NCBI GenBank assembly: GCA_028711345.1
Contig: JAQTSK010000013.1
Span: 1-34,938 of the forward strand
Length of the DNA: 34,938 bases
From: Candidatus Peribacteraceae bacterium
GTDB lineage: Bacteria > Patescibacteriota > Gracilibacteria > Peribacterales > Peribacteraceae
Direction of reading: 5' to 3'
A model generated the notes under the pieces. That model was not told where the DNA came from. It worked only from the letters and a program-made list of their open reading frames with translations, and ran no database searches. This document shows positions 10,401-18,040 of this stretch, in pieces; position 1 is the stretch's first letter; each line of letters begins with the position of its first letter. The translations under genes were made by a program, and so were the position numbers.

Positions 10401-10944
10401 TGTACGTATTGAGAGCGATCTGCGTACGCGAATCCGGAACCCTGGACGCGAGTGCTTCCGCCTGCCGGGTATTCGATACGATTTCCTCCAGCGTCTCCTG
10501 ATCCACGGTTCCCTGTCCCGTCAAGACGGTCGCCTCCTCCAGTCGTCGGTTTGCCAGCTTGAGGTGCAGACGGCTGCGCTGCTCCGGCGAAGAGGAGGCA
10601 AGCAACTCGAGATTCTCCACGGTTCGCTTCAGGAAGTAGAGATTGCTGGCGCGGGTCACGGAAGGAGAAACGTAAGCGTACGCGGTTGTCAGACCCGTGC
10701 CGGCGACGGAGAGCAGTACAACGGCAGTGACCGCCCAGAAACGGAAGATCGCATGCAGGGAAAACGTCCCTCTGCCTGCGTGAGGCTCGTTCGCTGACTG
10801 CTGATGCACGTATGAACGGACCAGACGACCATACAGCTCGTCACGGAACTCCTGACGGGGCTCTGCACTGTTGGCTTTCCGCTTCAACAGGGACTCGATG
10901 AGAGCCTGTTCCTCGGCCGACAGATGTACAGTGTGACGTTTCAT
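7435..10944 (-). CDS. membrane protein: putative anti-sigma/DUF5667-like N-terminus, CARDB-like domain, Cys-rich CGNG/CDDGN repeats, dockerin-like C-terminus
   Basis: starts inside the ECF sigma stop (ATGA). N-terminal ~70 aa polar, then TM (FRFWAVTAVVLLSVAGTGLTTAYAY), then VSPSVTRASNLYFLKRTVENLELLASSSPEQRSRLHLKLANRRLEEA; LPDLFVSLEPGSDVREGESFSLGVRIANVGQRGAPNARLLV (CARDB-like); several E..CDDGN...GDGCS..C motifs. Confidence 0.88.
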   Translation of the reverse strand: MKRHTVHLSAEEQALIESLLKRKANSAEPRQEFRDELYGRLVRSYVHQQSANEPHAGRGTFSLHAIFRFWAVTAVVLLSVAGTGLTTAYAYVSPSVTRASNLYFLKRTVENLELLASSSPEQRSRLHLKLANRRLEEATVLTGQGTVDQETLEEIVSNTRQAEALASRVPDSRTQIALNTYIASETNRQRTNLVSLVRQLESETSGMSLLPPSEQPASEAPPETASASSASDGSLLVASSASSSVSPAGITSSQPVAVAPSPAVSDASTVGALEKTIANIGKVEMSAASTAMKVSQETGFTQSAPQRLPDLFVSLEPGSDVREGESFSLGVRIANVGQRGAPNARLLVAWGDGNVEESTIIALDRDEDNSSNLEHIYRNPGTYIIRVQIDPKGLLSELTTANNRETTSIEVTPIPRDTCPGDGIRRCVGQDLQICRYVGGAEALSWDTFKTCAGSATCTVDGCKEASVCPSVCTAGQKRCLGKNVQQCTQLQDGCVGWEDMKTCYGSQYCSDGECRSSVCGNGTRESLEECDDGNTSGGDGCSSGCLIENETCSDTDAGRVIATRGTVRLSRGGETRTDSCRSTQSLEEFYCEGAMYQSYVYDCVNGCRDGACLSQTQPACGNGKTESGEECDDGNNFDGDGCTITCLAEQCSDSDGGEDRFVAGTARYGVRGSKTGQDTCRDGYFVTEHYCYGNGHAAIDSSCQFGCRDGACLRQAAPVCSNGKVEEGEECDDGNVESGDGCSSTCRKEAVPPVTCTDSDGGIVPAQKGTTSIVKTGGGVSATDYCDNSGQLREYYCTGDASFATVTSTCQYGCKDGTCLSQPVAVCGNGKVEAEEQCDDGNTVSGDGCSSTCLKEIPTPQSKAFSFADANNDKSISPAETASALIRFGMAYNTTDTVADFDRTGWVDFGDYSYLTPVFGVTNQAVVRAFKYVDTNGDMKITDSEAAAGAIRLDADIKSGNLRADFNSNGVTNLSELATINVLYGAISYKAACGNGLLDLLEQCDDGNATGGDGCSATCRNELGCGNGNLENVPASTATRLTAASITSYLSGIRSTLDIDNNGAFDALSDGILVQRYFSGIRGTALIDGAIGNGATRTNAVEIEGQLSQNAQSLDIDGNGQTTGSEDGVLILRYLFGFTGEALVGEECDDGNTINGDGCSALCLQDIR

Positions 10945-11576
10945 TGTCGGGGGGCGAGGCAGGAAAGGTACTTCTTGAGCGTTTTCATGGATCGGGAGAC
11001 GTACACATTGACTTGATTTTCAGTGATGCCCAGCGTCGATGCAATCTCCTTGTGGGGCAAATCAGCGGTCAACTTGAGTGCCCAAATGTCCTGCTGGGCT
11101 TGCGGAAGGACCTTGAGGGTGGCCCACAGCTTGTCGGAGAGAACGCTCCGATCAATCGCCGCCATATCGAACTCGCAGCTCGGCTCCTGCGAAGGATCCA
11201 TCTCATCCAGCGACTCCGTGACCCGCCCTTTGCAGCGGCGGTAGAAATCAATGAGGATGTTGTGCGCGATTCGATACATCCAGACAGAGAACGGAATGCC
11301 TCGCTCGTGAAACGACGGGAGCCCCTGCGTGATCTTCATGAACGTCTCGGACGTCAGATCCTCAGCATCCTCTCTGTGCCGGAGACGGGCGTAGAAGTAG
11401 CGGTACACGGGCTTGAAGTGGCGATCGAATAATGGCGTAAAATAGCGAATGTCGCTGCGTGCCCGGAGCGCCAGCTCATTGTCAGAGAGCTTGTCCGTAC
11501 TGTGATCTGTAGAAGGGGACACGGTGTGCAGCGTATGGGAGAACGGAAACGTCGATGATAATCTTACAGTTTTCAT
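10941..11576 (-). CDS. ECF-type RNA polymerase sigma factor
   Basis: LFDRHFKPVYRYFYARLRHREDAEDLTSETFMKITQGLPSFHERGIPFSVWMYRIAHNILIDFYRR (region 2) and LPQAQQDIWALKLTADLPHKEIASTLGITENQVNVYVSRSMKTLKKYL (region 4). Confidence 0.93.
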   Translation of the reverse strand: MKTVRLSSTFPFSHTLHTVSPSTDHSTDKLSDNELALRARSDIRYFTPLFDRHFKPVYRYFYARLRHREDAEDLTSETFMKITQGLPSFHERGIPFSVWMYRIAHNILIDFYRRCKGRVTESLDEMDPSQEPSCEFDMAAIDRSVLSDKLWATLKVLPQAQQDIWALKLTADLPHKEIASTLGITENQVNVYVSRSMKTLKKYLSCLAPRQ

Positions 11577-11716
11577 TGAGACGGGCAGATATACTGCTCC
11601 CCCAAGCCTCGTTTCGGCTCAAAGGATGAGCTATTTAACTGCTAATATGTTCTTCTGTCAATGGAGCCACGAAGTAAAATGAGGACATCCTTGCAGGAGA
11701 CTCTCAGTCTGAACGT

Positions 11717-12229
11717 TTACCTGTATGGCTTCCGATGACCCTTCCAAGAATTCCACACCATCGAGATGCCGATCGCCAAAGCGGCGAAACCAATGAAGAA
11801 ACTTCCCAGAGCCCGTTGATGCTGTCCGGCTTGCAAGGTCGAACGTCCGTGGCTCAAGGGATCGTACGCGACCTCGATGCGCCTTCCTTCCGGAAAACGC
11901 TCCCTCGCTCTCTTCATCGCTTCTCTGTCATCAATCATCTCGGCGGTGTAACGATCGAGAAGATACGGTCCGTCCTCCGCAGTGTACGTTTCCGCACCGA
12001 CTTCGTACCGGTAGCTCACCCACGCATCGAACCATGTGGAACGCCTGCTCCGTTCTTCGCGTACCGCAACACTCGTCACCGTACCGGCTGTCCGCGGCCA
12101 CGATGCACTCTGTTTCGCGAGTTGATTGAATGTGAACCCGCGGAACAGAAAATACGCTGCCACCATCATGGGAATAACCCAGAACAATGAGCGGAGCAGT
12201 ACTGTTGCAGCCGATCGCTTGGGAGTATG
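11717..12229 (-). CDS. DUF3592-like membrane protein
   Basis: two hydrophobic segments flanking TAGTVTSVAVREERSRRSTWFDAWVSYRYEVGAETYTAEDGPY...RIEVAYDPLSHGRSTLQAG; likely start MHTPKRS at 12229. Confidence 0.75.
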   Translation of the reverse strand, partial: HTPKRSAATVLLRSLFWVIPMMVAAYFLFRGFTFNQLAKQSASWPRTAGTVTSVAVREERSRRSTWFDAWVSYRYEVGAETYTAEDGPYLLDRYTAEMIDDREAMKRARERFPEGRRIEVAYDPLSHGRSTLQAGQHQRALGSFFIGFAALAIGISMVWNSWKGHRKPYR

Positions 12230-12315
12230 CATGGAGCAATTGATCAGATTTTCGAGCAACACTCGGCAATGGCGGAGCGGGAATGCAGACCGGAGTCGCC
12301 GAACCTTCCGTAGGC

Positions 12316-12774
12316 TTACCCCATCTTGGCGAAGTGCGCGTACGCCTTATTGGCCTGCGCCATCTTGTAGACATCTTCCTTCTTCTTCACGGCAGACCCC
12401 TGCTCCTGAGCGGCATCCAGCAATTCGAGTGCGAGCTTCTCGGCAATCGGGACACCTTTGCGGGCGCGGGCTGCAGTCAGAATCCAGCGGACACTCAGGG
12501 ACTGCTGTCGCTTGGCGGGAACCTCGGTCGGCACCTGATACACGGCACCTGCGATACGCTTCGGACGGACTTCCACGAGAGGGGTGGTATTCAGGAGGGC
12601 TTTGGCGAAGACATCCATGGGAGCATCCTTGGTCCGCGTTTTGATGATGTCCATGGCATCAGCAAAGATCTGGCGCGCGAGTGCCTTCTTCCCTTTGTTC
12701 ATGAGACAGTTGATGAACTTCTCCAGAACGGGATCGGAACCTTTGGGGATGTACTGCTTGGGGAGAGTGGCCAT
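12316..12774 (-). CDS. rpsG: 30S ribosomal protein S7
   Basis: PKGSDPVLEKFINCLMNKGKKALARQIFADAMDIIK...VEVRPKRIAGAVYQVPTEV...RKGVPIAEKLALELLDAA. Confidence 0.98.
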   Translation of the reverse strand: MATLPKQYIPKGSDPVLEKFINCLMNKGKKALARQIFADAMDIIKTRTKDAPMDVFAKALLNTTPLVEVRPKRIAGAVYQVPTEVPAKRQQSLSVRWILTAARARKGVPIAEKLALELLDAAQEQGSAVKKKEDVYKMAQANKAYAHFAKMG

Positions 12775-12782
12775 GGAGACGA

Positions 12783-12874
12783 ATGGTTAAATGGTTAAAC
12801 GGTTAAATTGTTGGCAGGCAAGAAACAATGAATGAATGATAGCAATTGAACAATTTAGCAATTTAACAATTTGA
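12783..12874. repeat. inverted pair of octamer arrays between rpsG and rpsL
   Basis: ATGGTTAA ATGGTTAA ACGGTTAA then CAATTGAA CAATTTAG CAATTTAA CAATTTGA. Confidence 0.85.
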
Positions 12875-12889
12875 AAAGAAATAAACTCA

Positions 12890-13315
12890 CTATTTTTTGA
12901 CCTTAGGTTTTTTGGCTCCATAAAGCGACCTTCCCTGCTTCCTGTCGCGCACACCTTCCGTATCCAGTACTCCGCGGACGATGTGGTAACGCACACCCGG
13001 CAAGTCTTTGACGCGGCCGCCGCGGACAAGCACGACGGAGTGCTCCTGCAAATTATGGCCTTCGCCGCCGATGTACGCCGTGATCTCCTCGCCGTTCGTC
13101 AGGCGAACGCGGGCGATCTTGCGGAGAGCGGAGTTCGGCTTCTTGGGCGTCATGGTGGTGACTTTCAGACAGACGCCGCGCTTCTGCGGTGCGCCTGCAG
13201 GCAGACGGACGCGCGTCATGCTGAGCGCGTTCCAAGTGTGCTGAAGATTGGGGGCCTTGGTCCTGCGGGACTGAGAGCGTCGGCCGTGACGGACCAACTG
13301 ATTGATGGTAGGCAT
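12890..13315 (-). CDS. rpsL: 30S ribosomal protein S12
   Basis: [13 protein letters not shown]...[73 protein letters not shown]. Confidence 0.98.
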   Translation of the reverse strand: MPTINQLVRHGRRSQSRRTKAPNLQHTWNALSMTRVRLPAGAPQKRGVCLKVTTMTPKKPNSALRKIARVRLTNGEEITAYIGGEGHNLQEHSVVLVRGGRVKDLPGVRYHIVRGVLDTEGVRDRKQGRSLYGAKKPKVKK

Positions 13316-13371
13316 AGTGCGGGCGGGAATGGTAATGATGGATGGTGAGAGAGTAAAGGGAAAACGGCTTG

Positions 13372-13432
13372 GTAGCAGGTAGTAAGTAGTTGGTAGCAGA
13401 GGACGAAACCCTTGCTACCCGCTACTTGCTAC
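13372..13432. repeat. inverted pair of heptamer arrays overlapping the rpoC stop codon
   Basis: GTAGCAG GTAGTAA GTAGTTG GTAGCAG ... TTGCTAC CCGCTAC TTGCTAC; the rpoC stop (13429-13431) is in the last unit. Confidence 0.88.
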
Positions 13433-16400
13433 TTTTTCTTTTTCTTCTCCTCCTCCTCCAGCTCGAACCGCTTGAGGAAGGTTTCGCCTGCGGGAATGAG
13501 ACGACCGATGATCACGTTCTCCTTGAGACCGCGGAGATAGTCGACCTTGCCGGTCGTGGCGGCCTCGACCAAGACGCGGATGGTTTCCTGGAAGGAGGCG
13601 CCTGCGAGCCATGATTCCGTTGCAAGCGAGACGCGGGTCAAGCCGAGGAGCAGCTGCTCGAACGTCGGCTCTTTTTTCTCCTTCTTTCCCTTGGTCTTCT
13701 TCAGCACTCCGACTGCGCGGCGCACATCCGCGATGTCCACGACCTCGCCGGCCAGGAGATCGGTGTCTCCTCCGTCAACGATCCGGACTTTGGAGAACAT
13801 CTTGCGAGCGATGATCTCGAGGTGCTTGTCGTTGATGGTTTGTCCCTGTGATGCGTAGATGTGCTGCACTTCGTGGACGATGTAACTCTGCACGGAATAC
13901 GCGCCCTGCTTCTCCAGCAATTCCTGCAGATTGTAGTGTCCGGCATTCAGCGCCTGTCCCGCCTTGACGAGATCGCCGTTCTTGACGAGCAGTACCTCGC
14001 GACCGACGAACTCGTACGTACGCTCCTGAATGTCCGAGTGACGGACGACGATACGGCTCTCCGTGACCTCAGCCACCTTGCCGGCGATCAACACTTTGAT
14101 AGTGGATTTGTCGGTCACCGCCTTGGCGATGACCATACGCTCCTTCACGGCGTCCCCCTTCTTCACGGTGATCTGATAGCCTGCCGGAACGAAGTAAGAA
14201 TCCTGACCCAGTTCTTCGCCGATGACCTGCAACGTGGTCGTACCTCCTTTGTGGCTGATCTTCACACGTCCCGAGATGTCGGACAACGTAGCGGGCGTCC
14301 GCGGAGGACGCGCTTCGAGGATCTCTTCCACGCGGGTCAGACCTTGGGTGATGTCGGATCCTTCGGCGACTCCTCCCATGTGGAAGGTTCTCATCGTGAG
14401 CTGTGTGCCCGGTTCACCGATGGACTGGGCGGCGATGATGCCGACCGGCGTCCCGATCTTCACGGTCTTGTTATTGGCCAGATCACGACCGTAACACTTG
14501 ATACAGATGCCTCCGTCGGTATGACAGGTAATGACGGAGCGGAGCGTTACGGCATCGATCTTGTGCCGCTGGAACACGGCGATCAGATCCGCATCGATCT
14601 CCTGATTGCGCTTGGCGAGGACCTCTTTGCCGTCCTTGACGTCTTCGCTGAGAGTTCGGCCGAAGATGCGAACTTCGAACTTCTCACCGATACGCTCGGA
14701 CTCGGCGCGGGTGATGACGTGACCGAATGCGGAACCGCAGTCCTGCTCCTTGATGACGATATCCTGCACCGCATCGACGAGACGGCGGGTCAGGTAACCG
14801 GCTTCGGCAGTCTTGAGCGCGGTGTCGGACTTGCCTTTCCGGCCTCCGTGCGTGGCGATGAAGTACTCGAGAATGGTGAAACCTTCCTTCAGGTTGCTCT
14901 GGATCGGCAATTCGATGGTGCGACCCGACGGATTGGCGACCAGTCCCTTCATACCGGCGAGCTGCGTGATCTGCCCCCAGTTACCGCGGGCGCCGGAATC
15001 GATCATGTAGGTGATGCTGTTGCGATCGGCGGCCGTGAAGTGCTTGATCATGGTGGAGGCGATATCGCTCTTGGTCTTGCTCCAGATGCGAATGGCGTGC
15101 TGGTACCTCTCGTCGGCGGTGATCCAGCCCTTCCAGTACTGATTGTTGATCTTGCGGATCTTCTCGTTGGCGTCACCGAGGATCTTCCCCTTCTCTTCCG
15201 GAACGATAATATCGCTCACGGCGATGGAGATGCCGGAGCGTGTGGCATAGCGGAACCCGATGTTCTTGATGTTATCGGCCAGCTGGGCGGTCCGCTCCGG
15301 TCCGACGACGTCGAGTGAACGTGCGATCAGCTTGGAGAGCGACCCCTTCTTCTGCGTCTCGTTAATGCGACCGAGTTCGGGCGGAACCACCTCCTGGAAG
15401 AGGAGGCGGCCGACAGAGGTCTCCACCAACTCATGTTCGCCGTCGGTATCGGGGAGCGGGAAGCGCACTTTGATCTTCGCCTGCATGCTGATGATGTCAT
15501 GCTCGTAGGCGAGGATGGCCTCATTGGAGGAGGCGAACAACATCCCCTCCCCTTTCTCCCCGTCATGGACGTTGGTGAGGTAATAACACCCGAGCACCAT
15601 GTCCTGCACCGGCGTGATGATCGGTTCACCGGCAGAGGGTTTGAGCACGTTCTTGGATGCGTTCATGAGCTCGCGGGCCTCCTTCTGCGCCTGCTCGGAG
15701 AGCGGAACGTGCACCGCCATCTGGTCTCCGTCGAAGTCGGCGTTGAACGCGGTGCAGACCAGCGGGTGCAACTGGATGGCCATCCCTTCGATGAGCCGCG
15801 GCCGGAACGCCTGGATACCCAGACGGTGCAGGGTGGGCGCACGGTTTAGGAGCACGAACTTGTCCTGAATGACTTCCTCCAAAATGTCCCACACCCGCTT
15901 GCTGCCGTCCATGACCATGCGCTCGGCGCTCTTGACGTTGTGGGCAAGTTCATCGCGGATCAGGCGTCCGATGACGAACGGCTTGAAGAGCTTCATGGCC
16001 ATCTCCTTGGGCAAACCGCAGGAATCGATGGGGAGATCCGGCCCGACGACGATGACGGAACGGCCGGAGTAGTCCACGCGCTTGCCAAGGAGGTTCTGAC
16101 GGAAGCGACCCTGCTTTCCTTTCAACATGTCGGAGATGGAACGCAGCTTGCGTCGGTCGCCGGCGGTGAAGAGGGCCTTCCCGGCACGTGCTGAATTATT
16201 GAGGAGCGTATCAACCGCCTCCTGCAGCATGCGTTTTTCATTGCGGTTGATGACTTCCGGTGCGCCGATGCTCATGAGCTTCTTGAGACGGTTGTTCCGG
16301 TTGATGACGCGTCGGTAGAGATCGTTCAAGTCGGATGCGGCGAACCGTCCGCCGTCCAACTGCACCATCGGACGGAGGTCCGGCGGGAGAATGGGGAGAC

Positions 16401-17301
16401 GCGTCAGGATCATCCACTCGGGCTTGATGCCGGCCTGCTCCAACGACTGCACGAGCTTGAGCCGCTTCATGATCTTCTTGAGACGCTGACCGCTGCTCTT
16501 CTGCCGCTCATCGAGCAAGGTCTCCGCCAGCACTTTGAAGTCAATGGCGGCGATGATCTCGCGCAGCGACTCGGCACCCGTTCCCGCACGGAACAGGTGT
16601 CCGAACTTCATGTTCATCTCGCGGAACTTGAGCTCGGAGAGCACGGACCCGACGTGCAGGTTCGCCACATCCTCCAGCGCGTCCTTGTGGTTGAGCTTGA
16701 GAGCCTCCAGCTTCTCGGCCGTTGCCGAGTCCAGCGCATCCAGCTGATCGCGCGTGGGCTTGCCTTCCTTGAGCCGCTTCACCTCATCGTCGTGCTCGCG
16801 CTTGATCTGGTTGCGACGTGCTTCGTGCTCCTGCTTCAGCTCCTTCTCGGCGGTTTTCCGGCCTTCGTCATCGACGGTCACGACGATGTACGCGGAGAAG
16901 TACACGATCTGCTCCAGCGTCTTGATGGAGAGATCCAACAGCAATCCCAAGCGCGACGGCGAGCTGCGGAGGAACCAGATGTGCGTCACCGGAACGGCGA
17001 GGTTGATGTGCCCCATCCGCTCGCGACGGACAATGGAACGCGTGACTTCGACACCGCACTTCTCGCACACGACGTTGTTGTAGCGGATCCCTTTGTACTT
17101 GCCGCAGAAACACTGGAAGTTCTTGGTAGGTCCGAAGATGCGCTCGCAGAAGAGTCCGTCCGGCTCCGCACGCTGCGTGCGGTAGTTGACGGTCTCCGGC
17201 TTGGTCACTTCTCCGCGTGACCAGCCGAGGACATCCTCGGGGCTGGCGACGGAGAGCGCGACGGCATCGAACGAATCGGAAGTGCGGGGGATGAACGCCA
17301 T
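13429..17301 (-). CDS. rpoC: DNA-directed RNA polymerase subunit beta'
   Basis: GLFCERIFGPTKNFQCFCGKYKGIRYNNVVCEKCGVEVT, NADFDGDQMAVHVPLS, GEPGTQLTMRTFHMGGVA. Confidence 0.99.
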   Translation of the reverse strand: MAFIPRTSDSFDAVALSVASPEDVLGWSRGEVTKPETVNYRTQRAEPDGLFCERIFGPTKNFQCFCGKYKGIRYNNVVCEKCGVEVTRSIVRRERMGHINLAVPVTHIWFLRSSPSRLGLLLDLSIKTLEQIVYFSAYIVVTVDDEGRKTAEKELKQEHEARRNQIKREHDDEVKRLKEGKPTRDQLDALDSATAEKLEALKLNHKDALEDVANLHVGSVLSELKFREMNMKFGHLFRAGTGAESLREIIAAIDFKVLAETLLDERQKSSGQRLKKIMKRLKLVQSLEQAGIKPEWMILTRLPILPPDLRPMVQLDGGRFAASDLNDLYRRVINRNNRLKKLMSIGAPEVINRNEKRMLQEAVDTLLNNSARAGKALFTAGDRRKLRSISDMLKGKQGRFRQNLLGKRVDYSGRSVIVVGPDLPIDSCGLPKEMAMKLFKPFVIGRLIRDELAHNVKSAERMVMDGSKRVWDILEEVIQDKFVLLNRAPTLHRLGIQAFRPRLIEGMAIQLHPLVCTAFNADFDGDQMAVHVPLSEQAQKEARELMNASKNVLKPSAGEPIITPVQDMVLGCYYLTNVHDGEKGEGMLFASSNEAILAYEHDIISMQAKIKVRFPLPDTDGEHELVETSVGRLLFQEVVPPELGRINETQKKGSLSKLIARSLDVVGPERTAQLADNIKNIGFRYATRSGISIAVSDIIVPEEKGKILGDANEKIRKINNQYWKGWITADERYQHAIRIWSKTKSDIASTMIKHFTAADRNSITYMIDSGARGNWGQITQLAGMKGLVANPSGRTIELPIQSNLKEGFTILEYFIATHGGRKGKSDTALKTAEAGYLTRRLVDAVQDIVIKEQDCGSAFGHVITRAESERIGEKFEVRIFGRTLSEDVKDGKEVLAKRNQEIDADLIAVFQRHKIDAVTLRSVITCHTDGGICIKCYGRDLANNKTVKIGTPVGIIAAQSIGEPGTQLTMRTFHMGGVAEGSDITQGLTRVEEILEARPPRTPATLSDISGRVKISHKGGTTTLQVIGEELGQDSYFVPAGYQITVKKGDAVKERMVIAKAVTDKSTIKVLIAGKVAEVTESRIVVRHSDIQERTYEFVGREVLLVKNGDLVKAGQALNAGHYNLQELLEKQGAYSVQSYIVHEVQHIYASQGQTINDKHLEIIARKMFSKVRIVDGGDTDLLAGEVVDIADVRRAVGVLKKTKGKKEKKEPTFEQLLLGLTRVSLATESWLAGASFQETIRVLVEAATTGKVDYLRGLKENVIIGRLIPAGETFLKRFELEEEEKKKKK

Positions 17302-17309
17302 ACGAGGGG

Positions 17310-17455
17310 AAGGTAAGGAAAGTAAGGTAGGTAATGAAGGTAAAAAAGGTAAAGCGGGAGGATTCCGAGGAGTCCGATGATTCCGAGGAAACCGAGGAAC
17401 GACGTCTGTTCGTCGGACTCTTCGGACTCTTCGGCTTCCTCGGTTTCCTTGTCCT
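17310..17455. repeat. nonamer array with inverted arm (locus A)
   Basis: 9-bp register from 17310: AAGGTAAGG AAAGTAAGG TAGGTAATG AAGGTAAAA AAGGTAAAG CGGGAGGAT TCCGAGGAG TCCGATGAT TCCGAGGAA ACCGAGGAA; inverted arm CGTCGGACT CTTCGGACT CTTCGGCTT CCTCGGTTT from 17411. Confidence 0.9.
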
Positions 17456-17569
17456 TATTCACATACGAAACATCGCAGCGCCCCTGCAGTGCGATCGTCT
17501 GAATCGCGCGGGGTGCTCCGATGATGGGGGGATCTTACGTAAAAGAAGGCGGGGATGCAAATGGAAATT

Positions 17570-17612
17570 GAGGATTCCGAAGAAACCGAGGAGTCCGAAG
17601 AGTCCGAGGAAA
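17570..17612. repeat. nonamer array, single arm (locus D)
   Basis: GAGGATTCCGAAGAAACCGAGGAGTCCGAAGAGTCCGAGGAA. Confidence 0.88.
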
Positions 17613-17658
17613 AATCTCCCGGATCATCCGTACGATTTCTATGATTGGAATTGATTGA

Positions 17659-17874
17659 TCATATTGCTCCACACTCTTCTGTCCTCGTACCAACAGAACG
17701 CAATTCTCCGCCGGGTTCACCTTCCCAAACATCAGTCTTTTCTTCTTGGGGAATAGAACGCATCAACTCCTTAAATCTTTCTTGTTGCTCAGGACTAAGC
17801 CGCCTGATCGCATCGTAAACATTTTTCGGAACTCCCTCCCCCTCGCCAAGATCTTCAGTGAAATGATTTTCCAT
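17659..17874 (-). CDS. small hypothetical protein
   Basis: MENHFTEDLGEGEGVPKNVYDAIRRLSPEQQERFKELMRSIPQEEKTDVWEGE; TAGAAT 8 nt upstream of the ATG. Confidence 0.5.
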   Translation of the reverse strand: MENHFTEDLGEGEGVPKNVYDAIRRLSPEQQERFKELMRSIPQEEKTDVWEGEPGGELRSVGTRTEECGAI

Positions 17875-18040
17875 ACAAACGCATTCTACATCAATGGTAA
17901 GTAGAGTTGTCAAATTTTTCAATGTGTACGCAACCCCGCACTCACTCAATGCTGAGTTCCTACCTTCCTACCTTCCTCCTTCCTGCCTTTCCTGCCTTTC
18001 CCTTGTCCTCCGAAGCCTTGGCGAAGGAGGATGCCCTTCC

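Noticed and set aside
10941-10944. TGA recoding (code 25, as in Gracilibacteria/SR1)
   Set aside because: TGA ends the sigma factor at a sensible position and also ends the giant ORF; no in-frame TGA is needed to complete conserved proteins.
12890-13315. Extra ~15 aa in S12 ([18 protein letters not shown]) as a repeat insertion
   Set aside because: S12 of Firmicutes and others carries an extension at the same place; no tandem structure at DNA level.
13372-13432. Possible mini-CRISPR in the tandem arrays
   Set aside because: Units are 7-9 bp without unique spacers, and there are no cas genes in the window.
13861-15318. 485-aa + strand ORF opposite rpoC
   Set aside because: Antisense shadow ORF of rpoC.
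17334-17654. + strand ORF over repeat locus A (SEESDDSEETEERRLFVGLFGLFGFLGFL)
   Set aside because: Produced by the stop-poor nonamer arms. Similar peptides appear in unrelated ORFs at loci B and C, so I treat it as repeat translation, not a gene.
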